NCBI RefSeq assembly: GCF_000424625.1
Contig: NZ_AUKG01000002.1
Location: forward strand, 496,001-560,000
DNA length: 64,000 nucleotides
Direction: 5' to 3'
DNA from: Conexibacter woesei Iso977N
Lineage (GTDB): Bacteria; Actinomycetota; Thermoleophilia; Solirubrobacterales; Solirubrobacteraceae
Below the pieces are notes generated by a model. It had not been told where the DNA came from and ran no database searches. It worked only from the letters and a program-made list of their open reading frames with translations. Shown one piece after another: positions 56,753 to 64,000 of the stretch; within the stretch, counting starts at the first letter, position 1, and the number at the start of each line of letters is the position of its first letter. The position numbers and the translations under genes were made by a program.

Positions 56753-58345
56753 ATGAGGATCGTGAAGCGGGTCGTGGTCACCGCCGTGCTGCTGGGCGCA
56801 GCGCTGCCCGGAAGCGCCGTCGCCGGCGACGGGTACGCCGGCTTCGGCGACCCCACCGCGGTCGCGACCACGAGCGCCCGCGGCGTGCTCGCCGCCGCAC
56901 CGCTGCCCGGCGGCCACGCGCTGGTCCTCGCCGCGACGACCGGCGGCCAGCATGTCGAGGCCTTCGACACCGGCGACCCCAAGCACGCGCATCAGCTCGC
57001 AGCCGGATGGGGCGGGACCGTCGTCACCTGGCCCGACGGGCGTCGGCTGGCGGTCGTGACCGCCGCCGACGGGATCCAGACCGTCGCCGCGGGCCCGGAC
57101 GGCGCCTGGGGCGCGCCGGTCGCGCTCGGCAACCTCCGCGCCGGCGTCAGCCAGGTGCGCGCCGTCGCGCTCGCCGACGGCCGCGCCGCGATCGCCTTCA
57201 CGACCGGCACGCAGGGCGCGCCGACCTCGCACCTCTTCGCGGTCGCGACCGACGCCGCCGGGACGCCCGCAGCGGCGCCCGTCGACTACGGCGCGGTCAG
57301 CGGCTTCCGCCTCGCCGCCGCGCCCGACGGGACCGCGGCCGTCGCCTTCCAGCGCGCGCCCGCACCAGGCGCGCCCGCCACGACCGCGAGCGTCGCGACC
57401 CTCCCGCACGGCGCGGCCGCGTTCGGCGCCCCGGTGTCCGTCCCCGGCTCCGGCCCCGCGGGCGTCCCGCCGATCGCGGTCGCGGCCGACGGCTCGGCCG
57501 TCCTGGTCGCCGTCAGCGACACCCGGATCGCGCGCGTCGCTCCCGACGGCAGCGCGTTGCCGGACCTGCCGCCGCTGGCCGGGACCGAGCACCATCCCGG
57601 ACCGGTCGCGCTCGACGTCGCCGCCGACGGCACCGTCGTGCTGGACGCGGCCAACCCGCTCGACGGCTGGACGCTCGGCGGGCTGCGGCCCGACGGCACC
57701 ACGCTGCCCGTGGTGTCCGGCCCCGCCGGGAGCCCGGAGCTCGAGGGCGACGTAGGCGTGCACGCCTGGCCGGGCGGCGCATCGATCGCGCTCGTCCGCG
57801 GCTGGGTCGGCGACAGCAGCTCGCCGTACTTGGGCGTCGTCGTGCGCGACGCGTCGGGTGCCACCGCCGGGACCGTGCTGGCGACCGGGCCGGAACTCGC
57901 CGGGTTCCCCGGCACCGCGGCCGGAGCGTTCGACGCCTACACCATCTCCGGCGGGACGCTGTGGCGGATCGCCCGGCCCGGAACGCCGAGCCGCCACGCA
58001 GCGACGCTCACCACCTACCCCGGCCAGATCCGGGCGACGCAGCGCGTCGTCGGCTTCCACGTCTCCGCGAACCAGGCCGGCACCGCGACGGTCACCGCCC
58101 GGATCCGCCGCGGCGCCCACGGCGCGTGGCACACGGTCAAGCCGACGAACGGGACCGCGACGCTGGTTCCGTTCACCGACGCCTACATGACGTTCCCGCT
58201 CTCCGGGTCCGGGTCGGTCTGCACGGGCGACGTCGCATGGACGGTCGTCGCGACCGCGCGGTTCACCAACCGCGTGGGGGTGAGGGCGTCGAGCACGACG
58301 ACGTACCGCCGCAGCTGCCAGCGGCGGCACGCCCCCGCGCGCTGA
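56753..58345 (+). CDS. Large secreted protein with propeller-like repeats
   Basis: This 530-residue protein has a signal peptide (RIVKRVVVTAVLLGAALPGS, cleavage near AVA-GD). Many short beta-strand units follow, each centred on a PDG or ADG turn (ADGRAAIAFTTG, APDGTAAVAFQR, AADGSAVLVAVSD, AADGTVVLDAA), giving about six to eight blades of a likely beta-propeller. The C-terminal part (from about 420) is another beta domain with two Cys (SVCTGD and RSCQRR). Such proteins abound in Solirubrobacterales; the function is unknown. Its 3' end faces a convergent secreted hydrolase-like gene five bases away. Confidence 0.7.
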   Translation: MRIVKRVVVTAVLLGAALPGSAVAGDGYAGFGDPTAVATTSARGVLAAAPLPGGHALVLAATTGGQHVEAFDTGDPKHAHQLAAGWGGTVVTWPDGRRLAVVTAADGIQTVAAGPDGAWGAPVALGNLRAGVSQVRAVALADGRAAIAFTTGTQGAPTSHLFAVATDAAGTPAAAPVDYGAVSGFRLAAAPDGTAAVAFQRAPAPGAPATTASVATLPHGAAAFGAPVSVPGSGPAGVPPIAVAADGSAVLVAVSDTRIARVAPDGSALPDLPPLAGTEHHPGPVALDVAADGTVVLDAANPLDGWTLGGLRPDGTTLPVVSGPAGSPELEGDVGVHAWPGGASIALVRGWVGDSSSPYLGVVVRDASGATAGTVLATGPELAGFPGTAAGAFDAYTISGGTLWRIARPGTPSRHAATLTTYPGQIRATQRVVGFHVSANQAGTATVTARIRRGAHGAWHTVKPTNGTATLVPFTDAYMTFPLSGSGSVCTGDVAWTVVATARFTNRVGVRASSTTTYRRSCQRRHAPAR

Positions 58346-58349
58346 AGTC

Positions 58350-60842
58350 CTACAACTGCAGGTGGCACAGAGCCGCCAGCGCCGCGGTCACCGCGGAGTC
58401 GCCCTGCGACGCCAGCGGCTGGCCGGTGACCGGCGTGCCCGCCGCCTCCTGCGCCGCCTGCGTGTCGGACGCCTCGAAGGCCGGGTGCGCGTTCTGGGTC
58501 GCGGTCGCCCTCGCCAACCGGGACATCGCGGCGGCCAGCGCCTCCGGATCCTTCAACAAGGACCTGGACGCCGTCGCCACGGCCGACACCGTCCCGCCCT
58601 TCAACATGTAGGCCGAGCCGTTCTTGTAGTACACGCCGCCGCCCGCGCTCTCCGCACCACGCGTCGCGGCGCTCGCCGCCGCGCCCACGGACACGCCGCC
58701 GGCGCTCCGTCCGGACGCGTTGGACCCGGCCAGCTCGACGGTGCCACCAGGCGACAGCTCCGCCACGTCCGCGCGCCCGTCGTTCCCGTCACCCGACGCG
58801 CACCAGGACCACGCCCGGTCGCGCTGCTGCGGCTGGCCCGCGGACCTCAGCAGCGAGGTCCAGGACGCCCCGACCCTGATCGCAGACCCGCGGTCGCACG
58901 CCGACGGCCTCACCCCGTCGGTCCGCTCCCACATCTCCAGGTACGCCTCCGCGCCGTTCCACATGTCCTTGACCAACGGCGCGCCGCCGGTCTTCGCCAG
59001 ATCCGCGAACCAGTCCGCGTACTGCCCGTAGGACGCGACCCCGTCCGTGTTGTAGTCGAAGACACGCGACCCGGTCCTCTGCCGATCGAACGTCACCTTG
59101 CCGTCCATCGACCTGAACGGGTACGTGATCCCACCGTCCGCGCTCGCGCCCGGCTGCTCGCTCAGCCCGCCGAGGTCCGCGCCATACCCCCAGCCCAGCG
59201 CGTACGGCGTCGCCTTCGGCCGGTACTCCTGCCACTGCTTGACGTACGCCGACGCCTCCGAGTGCCCGGGGAACGCCATCCCGCCGAGCCTCCAGATCCG
59301 CGGCCAGTTGCCCGGATCCATCCAGCCGTGGGGCGAGATCACGCCGCTGTAGCCCCGCTGCTCCAACAACGACAACGTGGCAGCGACGCCCGACTGCGAC
59401 ATGTGGTCCGGGTTGACGATCATGTGCCTGTCCATCATCCGCTCGACCACGTGGGCACCCAGATCGGTCAGCCCGCGCGTGTTGCAGTTCGGCGCCGGCG
59501 GCGCCACCGGGGCAACACCACCAGGAAGTCCCGAAGACGACAACAACGAACCCACGACCCCCGTCACCGACGGCGCGGGGGAGTAGATGTCGTTGTCGTG
59601 CAGCGCCCCAGTGCACGTCTGAGCGCTCCAGAACGATCCGGAGCTCGCGAAGTTCGCGGCGTTGATCAGCACGCCCACCGGCCCGCTGTCGAACCGCACG
59701 CCGACCAGCGGGTTGTCGAACTTGTTCAACAACAGCATCGACCGCACGCCCAACGAGTAGAGCTCGTCCAACCCCGCATCGACCTTGGCCGTGTCGCACG
59801 TCGAGCGCCCGTCGGTCCCCGCGCAGTCGAACGGCTCGGACACCTCGACCTCCAGCAGCACCGCCATCCTGCCCTGGTTGATCACGCGCCGCGCGTCCTC
59901 CGGATCGGTGACGATCTGGAAGAACCCGCGCCCCGGCCCACCGCTCTGGGCGTCGACGTAGTCCTGCAGCTGGTGGATCGCCTGCAGCGACCGCCGGACC
60001 GTGCCCATCTCGTCGCAGTTGGTGTCGCGGTTGGTCTGCAGCAGGCAGAGGATCCGGTTCTCGTTCGGGCTCATGACCATCATCCGCAGCCCGGCCATCC
60101 ACGCCCGCTGGACCCACTTCCAATAGGTCCCCTCGTAGGTCAGGTTGGTCGGCTTCCACGACGCCAGCGTCGGATAGCCCGCCGTGTCGTGCGGCTGCAG
60201 CGGGTTGTCGTAGTTGAGGAAGTTCTGGATCGGCGCCGCGAGCCCCTGCGGCCCCTCGATCGACGAGCAGTCGGGCAAGGCATAGGGGATGCCGTACGCG
60301 TCCCACGGCCTGCCGCAGTGGAAGCGCCCGCCGAGGAACTGGTAGGTCATCCAGTGCATGTGACCCTCGAGCAGCCCGCCCACCGACCCGTACGACGTCG
60401 AGCCCCTCGACGGCGTCCCGGACGCGTCCAGCTCGGCCTCCGGGTAGTCGGCGCAGCCGCTGACGGCGCGGAACCGCACGTCGCGCAGCGTCTCGGCCGC
60501 ATCGCCCGCGACCGGCGCCATCGTGAACGCGCCGTGCCCGGACTCCGCGACCTCCCAGTCGGCCCACTCGCTCGGCGCGCCGTCGGCGCTGACCGTCCCG
60601 TCCGGATGCGCCGCGACGAACCTGCGGTCCGCCGTGTAGAGCAGGTACTTGCCCAGCGCCGTCGCCTGCATCCGGACCCGGTCGGCGCCCGGCACCGCCT
60701 TCCCGCCCGCGGTCACCGCGTAGCACCCGTTCACGAGCGAGTACCGCGATTGCGCGGTCTGCGCCCCCGCTGCGCCCGCCAGAACGCACCACATCAGGGC
60801 CACCACCGCAGCCGTCGTCACGTACACCGGACCTCTCCCCAT
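58350..60842 (-). CDS. Large secreted metal-dependent hydrolase-like protein
   Basis: From ATG 60842 this 830-residue protein has a signal peptide (VTTAAVVALMWCVLAGAAGA). A small beta domain (about 30-130, YSLVNGCYAVTAGGKAVPGA) precedes a long barrel-like region opening GLLEGHMHWMTYQFLGG, whose His-x-His (161, 163) suggests an amidohydrolase-type metal site. Later VVERMMDRHMIVNPDHMSQS and YSGVISPHGWMDP may supply further ligands. A helical, Ala/Gly/Ser-rich extension (about 650-830) ends it. Some upstream TTG starts exist but would precede the signal. It is extracellular or cell-wall associated. The substrate is not predictable. Confidence 0.7.
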   Translation of the reverse strand: MGRGPVYVTTAAVVALMWCVLAGAAGAQTAQSRYSLVNGCYAVTAGGKAVPGADRVRMQATALGKYLLYTADRRFVAAHPDGTVSADGAPSEWADWEVAESGHGAFTMAPVAGDAAETLRDVRFRAVSGCADYPEAELDASGTPSRGSTSYGSVGGLLEGHMHWMTYQFLGGRFHCGRPWDAYGIPYALPDCSSIEGPQGLAAPIQNFLNYDNPLQPHDTAGYPTLASWKPTNLTYEGTYWKWVQRAWMAGLRMMVMSPNENRILCLLQTNRDTNCDEMGTVRRSLQAIHQLQDYVDAQSGGPGRGFFQIVTDPEDARRVINQGRMAVLLEVEVSEPFDCAGTDGRSTCDTAKVDAGLDELYSLGVRSMLLLNKFDNPLVGVRFDSGPVGVLINAANFASSGSFWSAQTCTGALHDNDIYSPAPSVTGVVGSLLSSSGLPGGVAPVAPPAPNCNTRGLTDLGAHVVERMMDRHMIVNPDHMSQSGVAATLSLLEQRGYSGVISPHGWMDPGNWPRIWRLGGMAFPGHSEASAYVKQWQEYRPKATPYALGWGYGADLGGLSEQPGASADGGITYPFRSMDGKVTFDRQRTGSRVFDYNTDGVASYGQYADWFADLAKTGGAPLVKDMWNGAEAYLEMWERTDGVRPSACDRGSAIRVGASWTSLLRSAGQPQQRDRAWSWCASGDGNDGRADVAELSPGGTVELAGSNASGRSAGGVSVGAAASAATRGAESAGGGVYYKNGSAYMLKGGTVSAVATASRSLLKDPEALAAAMSRLARATATQNAHPAFEASDTQAAQEAAGTPVTGQPLASQGDSAVTAALAALCHLQL

Positions 60843-60901
60843 GGGGTGAGGAACGCACGCGGGTCCCAATACTTGCGCCAACTCGGCTAGCGTCGCCAGG
60901 C

Positions 60902-61297
60902 ATGGCGAACCTGATGCCCAGCCTCCTCTTCGTCGGCGCCCAGGCGGGCCGCGCCGAGGAGGCGATGAACCTCTACGTCGCGCTCTTCCCGGACTCGGAA
61001 GTCACCAACGTCCGCCGCGCGCCCGACGACACGATCCTCCACGCCCACGCCCGGATCGCCGGCCGCGACGTCACCTTCCAGGATTCCGCGCACCCCGGCC
61101 ACGCCTTCACGTTCACGCCCGCGATCTCCCTGACCGTCGAGCTCCAGGACACCAACACCCTCGACGCCGCCTTCGCACAGCTCCTCGCCGACGGCGGCAC
61201 GACCCTCATGCCCCTCGACGCCTACGACTTCGCCGAGCGCTTCGGCTGGGTCCAGGATCGCTTCGGCGTCAGCTGGCAGCTGATCCTCGCGCCCTGA
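60902..61297 (+). CDS. PhnB-like VOC superfamily protein
   Basis: This 131-residue protein has the PhnB/3-dmu-9_3-mt-type VOC fold: PSLLFVGAQAGRAEEAMNLY, ALFPDSEV, and the end RFGWVQDRFGVSWQLILAP, which is highly typical. PhnB-like proteins are glyoxalase-fold relatives whose reaction is usually unknown. The start ATG 60902 lies 59 bp from the divergent hydrolase-like gene. Its end overlaps the convergent GRAM-like gene. Confidence 0.87.
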   Translation: MANLMPSLLFVGAQAGRAEEAMNLYVALFPDSEVTNVRRAPDDTILHAHARIAGRDVTFQDSAHPGHAFTFTPAISLTVELQDTNTLDAAFAQLLADGGTTLMPLDAYDFAERFGWVQDRFGVSWQLILAP

Positions 61298-61595
61298 GCG
61301 CCTGGATCTCCTCGGCCACGCGGTCGACGTGGTTGACGATGAAGTACTGGTCCTCTCCGTCGCTCGACAGCACGAGCTGGCGGCGCAGCCCGGCGAGGAA
61401 GAGGTGCGACAGCGGGCGCCTCGGGGCGACCGAGACCGTCACGCCGTCGAGCGCAGCCGACCACGACCTGCCCGCGAGGGCGCGGTCGACCGCGTGGGCG
61501 CGGAAGCTCACCGTGTCGCCCTCGACCTTCAGTCGCCCGCCGACCGCGCGCGCGGTCGAGGTGATGTAGTTGGCCCGCCAGGACGTGTCGCTCAT
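61269..61595 (-). CDS. GRAM/PH-like small protein
   Basis: From ATG 61595 this 108-residue protein shows a GRAM-like pattern: ANYITSTARAVGGRLKVEGD, TVSFRAHAVDRALAGRSWSA, then a VTVSVAPRRPLSHLF strand and a final helix. In bacteria such domains are of unknown ligand. The longer frame to 61661 adds Arg/Trp-rich sequence without typical features. It overlaps the VOC gene end by 29 bp and is divergent from the MarR gene. Confidence 0.6.
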   Translation of the reverse strand: MSDTSWRANYITSTARAVGGRLKVEGDTVSFRAHAVDRALAGRSWSAALDGVTVSVAPRRPLSHLFLAGLRRQLVLSSDGEDQYFIVNHVDRVAEEIQALRARGSAAS

Positions 61596-61648
61596 GACGC
61601 GGCAACGTACCCAGGACCACCCGTCGTAACGACTTGGGACCGCCGGGA

Positions 61649-61670
61649 CGTGCTTAGGCACGCTATGTAT
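61649..61670. promoter_or_regulatory. Possible MarR operator and -10 region
   Basis: CGTGC-N4-GCACG (61649-61662) is an inverted repeat immediately followed by CTATGTATAT, a rare AT-rich stretch that may be the -10 box of the MarR-MFS operon. A regulator bound here would cover the promoter, which fits MarR autoregulation. Evidence is position and symmetry only. Confidence 0.4.
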
Positions 61671-61675
61671 ATGGG

Positions 61676-62113
61676 GTGACCTCTCCCCTGATGAAAGCCC
61701 CCGACGCGGTCCTCGCGGCCGGGCTCGAGGAGCGGGTCAGCCGCCTGTGGTGGCTGATCTCCCGCGATGCGCCGACCGTCCTGAGCCGCTCCGCCGCCGC
61801 CACGCTCGCCCGCCTGCGCGAGGACGGGCCGCAGCGGATCTCCGCGCTCGCCCACGCGGAATCGGTCGCGCAGCCGTCGATGACCCAGCTCGTCCAGCGC
61901 CTGGAGCGCGACGCCTACGTGACGCGCCACCCGGACCCGGTCGACGCGCGCGCCACGCTGATCGAGATCACCGCCGCCGGCCGCCACGCGCTGGAGGCCC
62001 GCGCGGGCGTCCGCGCCGAGGCCCTGGCCGCCCGGCTCGGCGCGCTCAGCGCCCGCGAGCGCGTCGCGATCGCCAAGGCCCTGCCCGCCCTCGACACCCT
62101 CCTGGCCGCCTGA
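61676..62113 (+). CDS. MarR-family transcriptional regulator
   Basis: This 145-residue (from GTG 61676; 140 from ATG 61691) winged-helix regulator reads SRLWWLISRDAPTVLSRSAA, RISALAHAESVAQPSMTQLV, QRLERDAYVTRHPDPVDARA, matching MarR domains with a wing ending TLIEITAAGRHAL. Its stop shares a base with the start of the MFS transporter (TGATG), so it most likely represses the exporter and itself until a drug-like ligand binds. Confidence 0.9.
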   Translation: MTSPLMKAPDAVLAAGLEERVSRLWWLISRDAPTVLSRSAAATLARLREDGPQRISALAHAESVAQPSMTQLVQRLERDAYVTRHPDPVDARATLIEITAAGRHALEARAGVRAEALAARLGALSARERVAIAKALPALDTLLAA

Positions 62114-63324
62114 TGGACCGCCTCCGTCACCAGCCGGCCGCCGTCTGGGCGGTCCTCCTGGCCTGCGTCGTCGCCTTCATGGGCATCGGCCTCGTCGACC
62201 CGATCCTCCCGATCATCGCCAAGGGCCTGCACGCCTCGCCCTCGCAGGTCGAGCTGCTGTTCACCTCGTACTTCGCGATCATCGGCGTCGCCAACCTGCT
62301 CGCGGGCTTCACCGCCTCGCGCATCGGCGCCAAGAACACCATGTTGGTCGGCCTGATCCTCGTGGTCGTGTGCTCCGCGGCGGCGGGCGCATCCTCCAGC
62401 GTCGGGACCGTCGTCGCCTTCCGCGCCGGCTGGGGCCTCGGCATCGCGCTGTTCATCTCCACGTCGATGACCACGATCGTCGGCCAGGCCCGCGGCGGCG
62501 TCTCCGTCGCGGTGATCCTGTTCGAGTCCGCGCTCGGCGTCGGCATCGCGTCCGGTCCGCTGGTCGGCGGCCTGCTCGGCGGGATCGGCTGGCGGATCCC
62601 GTTCTTCGGCGTCGCCGTGCTGATGTCGATCTCGTTCATCGCGATCTTCTCCGGCGTCCCGAAGACCGCGCCCGCGCCCCGGGCGGAGCGCATCAGCCTC
62701 GTCGCGCCCCTGAAGGCGCTGACGGAACACCGCCTGCTCGTCGGCTCGGTCGTCGCGTTGCTCTACAACTTCGGGTTCTTCATGTTGTTGGCCTACACGC
62801 CGCTGCCGCTGGACCTCGGCGTCCACGAGCTCGGCGCCGTGTTCTTCGCCTGGGGCGTCCTCGTGGCGCTCGGTGCGATCTTCGGCGCGCCCGCGCTGGC
62901 CCAGCGCTTCCCGCGGATCCCGCTGCTGGCCGCGACGTTCGTCCTGCTGGCGATTGACCTGCTGGTCATCGGCCTGGCGATCCACGACAAGACCATCATG
63001 GTGGTCGCGATCATCGCGTCCGGCCTCGTGCTCGGCGTCGCCAACGCGACGTTGTCCAACATGTTGCTCGGCCTCTCGACGACCGACACCTCGATCGCCG
63101 CGTCGGGCACGAACTTCGTGCGCTTCGCGGGCGGCGCGATCGCGCCGTTCCTGGCCGGCAAGCTCAGCGAGCACGTCAACGCCGCCTCGCCGCTCTACGT
63201 CGGCTCCGCCGCGGTGGCGGTCGGCTTCGTCGTGATGCTGTTCGGCCGCGGCCTCCTGGAGAGCGAGGACGAGGCGGAGACCCGCCGCGCCCGCAAGCGC
63301 TCCAGGGTCCTCGAAGCGGCGTAG
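62113..63324 (+). CDS. Major facilitator superfamily (drug efflux-type) transporter
   Basis: This 403-residue membrane protein has twelve predicted helices and MFS marks: FMGIGLVDPILPIIAKGLHA, FASRIGAKN-like TASRIGAKNTML in loop 2-3, and GVASGPLVGG-like GIASGPLVGGLLGG in helix 5, the antiporter signature region. The C-terminal tail is charged (ESEDEAETRRARKRS). Drug/proton antiport is the usual role of such genes coupled to MarR, though the substrate is unknown. A strong terminator follows. Confidence 0.93.
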   Translation: MDRLRHQPAAVWAVLLACVVAFMGIGLVDPILPIIAKGLHASPSQVELLFTSYFAIIGVANLLAGFTASRIGAKNTMLVGLILVVVCSAAAGASSSVGTVVAFRAGWGLGIALFISTSMTTIVGQARGGVSVAVILFESALGVGIASGPLVGGLLGGIGWRIPFFGVAVLMSISFIAIFSGVPKTAPAPRAERISLVAPLKALTEHRLLVGSVVALLYNFGFFMLLAYTPLPLDLGVHELGAVFFAWGVLVALGAIFGAPALAQRFPRIPLLAATFVLLAIDLLVIGLAIHDKTIMVVAIIASGLVLGVANATLSNMLLGLSTTDTSIAASGTNFVRFAGGAIAPFLAGKLSEHVNAASPLYVGSAAVAVGFVVMLFGRGLLESEDEAETRRARKRSRVLEAA

Positions 63325-63351
63325 GCCCAAGCAACGACCCCAAGAACGGCC

Positions 63352-63384
63352 GAGGCCCCGGCGCTTGCTCAGCGCCGGGGCCTC
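63352..63384 (+). terminator. Strong terminator after the MFS gene
   Basis: GAGGCCCCGGCGC (63352-63364) and GCGCCGGGGCCTC (63372-63384) form a perfect 13-bp stem with a 7-base loop, 28 bp after the transporter stop. It can end transcription from both sides, since a minus-strand gene ends at 63415. Confidence 0.8.
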
Positions 63385-63414
63385 ATGGTCAGCCGTTGTC
63401 CTACATCCTGCGGT

Positions 63415-64000
63415 CTAGCGGCAGGCGGTGCGCTTCACCCACTGCTTGCGCGGCAGGCGCGGCAGCGCGCCGGAGCGCTTCGCCGTCGCGCTCAGCGCGC
63501 CGCGGTTGCGGGCGCCGACCGCCAGGTCCTCGCGGACCCCGGCGACCGACACGCGCACGGCCTCGCCGTTGCGAATCGGGAGCGCGATCGCCGAGCACCT
63601 GCCCGAGATCATCTTCCCGTACTGGCGGCCGTTGCCGGTCCTGACCGACACGCTGTACTGGTCGGCGTCGCCCTTGCGGTTCCACGCGGCCACGACCCAC
63701 TGGGAGAAGCGGACCATGCGGAAGTGCGACGGGGTCGCCGGCAGCTGCTGCTTGGGCGTCGCGAACGTCGCGACGACCCTCTGCGACAGCGGCAGGCCGT
63801 CACGCTCGACCACGGCGATGATCTGGCGCTTGCCACCCGGGCCCGACGACGGACGGAAGTCCACCGTCTTGCACAGGACCGTGCGACCGTCCGGCGACGC
63901 CTTCGCGCCCGGGCAGGTCTTGCCGGAGACGCCGTCGACCAGCGTGCGCTGCACGCCGTTGCCCTTCTCCACGAAGGAGAGCTTGGCGCCGGCCGGCAGC
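63415..64000 (-). CDS. Secreted or surface protein of unknown function (5' end beyond window)
   Basis: The minus-strand frame is open from the window edge to its stop at 63415, giving at least 195 residues of the C-terminal part. Features are KTCPGAKASPDGRTVLCKTV (two Cys), QIIAVVERDGLPLSQRVVAT, WVVAAWNRKGDADQYSVSVR, and a final basic RKQWVKRTACR. The strand-rich, Cys-containing sequence looks extracellular, similar to the propeller proteins of this genome. The true start is outside the window; a GTG at 63972 exists inside but the frame continues upstream without a stop. Function unknown. Confidence 0.55.
   Translation of the reverse strand, partial: LPAGAKLSFVEKGNGVQRTLVDGVSGKTCPGAKASPDGRTVLCKTVDFRPSSGPGGKRQIIAVVERDGLPLSQRVVATFATPKQQLPATPSHFRMVRFSQWVVAAWNRKGDADQYSVSVRTGNGRQYGKMISGRCSAIALPIRNGEAVRVSVAGVREDLAVGARNRGALSATAKRSGALPRLPRKQWVKRTACR

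Noticed and set aside
56662-58611. Plus-strand frame overlapping the propeller protein gene in another phase
   Set aside because: The sequence is Arg-rich without signal peptide or repeats. The frame starting at 56753 has a signal peptide and regular blades.

Overview
This 64 kb window is a stretch of very GC-rich chromosomal DNA from an actinobacterium. The gene content best fits the deep-branching Thermoleophilia/Solirubrobacterales type (Conexibacter, Solirubrobacter and relatives). The reasons are extreme codon bias, many GTG/TTG starts with 4-base NTGA overlaps, an F420-type (DUF385) enzyme, secreted propeller-like and CMRxxG-type lipoproteins, and RapZ near the glycolytic genes. The genus is an inference. 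I see no phage, insertion sequence, CRISPR array or rRNA. One tRNA (Gly, CCC anticodon) is present, so this is mostly ordinary core and accessory chromosome.

Layout. 1-12.2 kb: a molybdopterin oxidoreductase, an HDOD-GGDEF signalling protein, a SnoaL-like protein divergent from a LysR regulator with two small unknown genes behind it, a membrane/propeller gene broken by a one-base frameshift, a RecQ-type helicase divergent from uvrC, and an arginase-family enzyme. 12.2-19.5 kb: a MacA/MacB-type export operon (adaptor, ATPase, permease, DUF5666-like protein) with a divergent lipoprotein, a CBS/DHH family II pyrophosphatase, and an ArsR-like regulator. 19.6-26.6 kb: a five-gene minus-strand operon (PadR regulator, two ABC ATPases, a large FtsX permease, a DUF2600 terpene-synthase-like protein), divergent from two small secreted proteins. 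This is the least conventional block in the window.

26.6-36.9 kb: DUF2127 membrane protein, rapZ, a glyoxalase-like gene, then gap-pgk-tpiA-gpmI (lower glycolysis, translationally coupled at several junctions), a large hybrid histidine kinase, a DDN-type F420 enzyme and a MarR regulator. 36.9-46.6 kb: a DUF4097-like membrane protein coupled to a histidine kinase and a sugar-binding lipoprotein (possibly one sensory unit), NAD kinase, aldo/keto reductase, Hsp20 behind a clear inverted-repeat operator, tRNA-guanine transglycosylase and cytochrome bd oxidase. 46.6-55.3 kb: a Ser/Thr kinase with a Thr-rich lipoprotein and a phosphoesterase, rlmH, a TrkA/RCK channel-like protein, argS, a 137-bp tandem repeat, cytochrome c maturation genes (ccdA, ccmH, tlpA) and the tRNA. 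55.3-64 kb: a BLUF blue-light sensor, a small unknown protein, a lower-GC remnant region, two large secreted proteins, glyoxalase-like and GRAM-like small genes, a MarR-MFS pair and a secreted protein cut by the window edge.

Functions were read from protein motifs by eye without database searches. Assignments of household enzymes are strong. Those of secreted and small proteins are descriptive.
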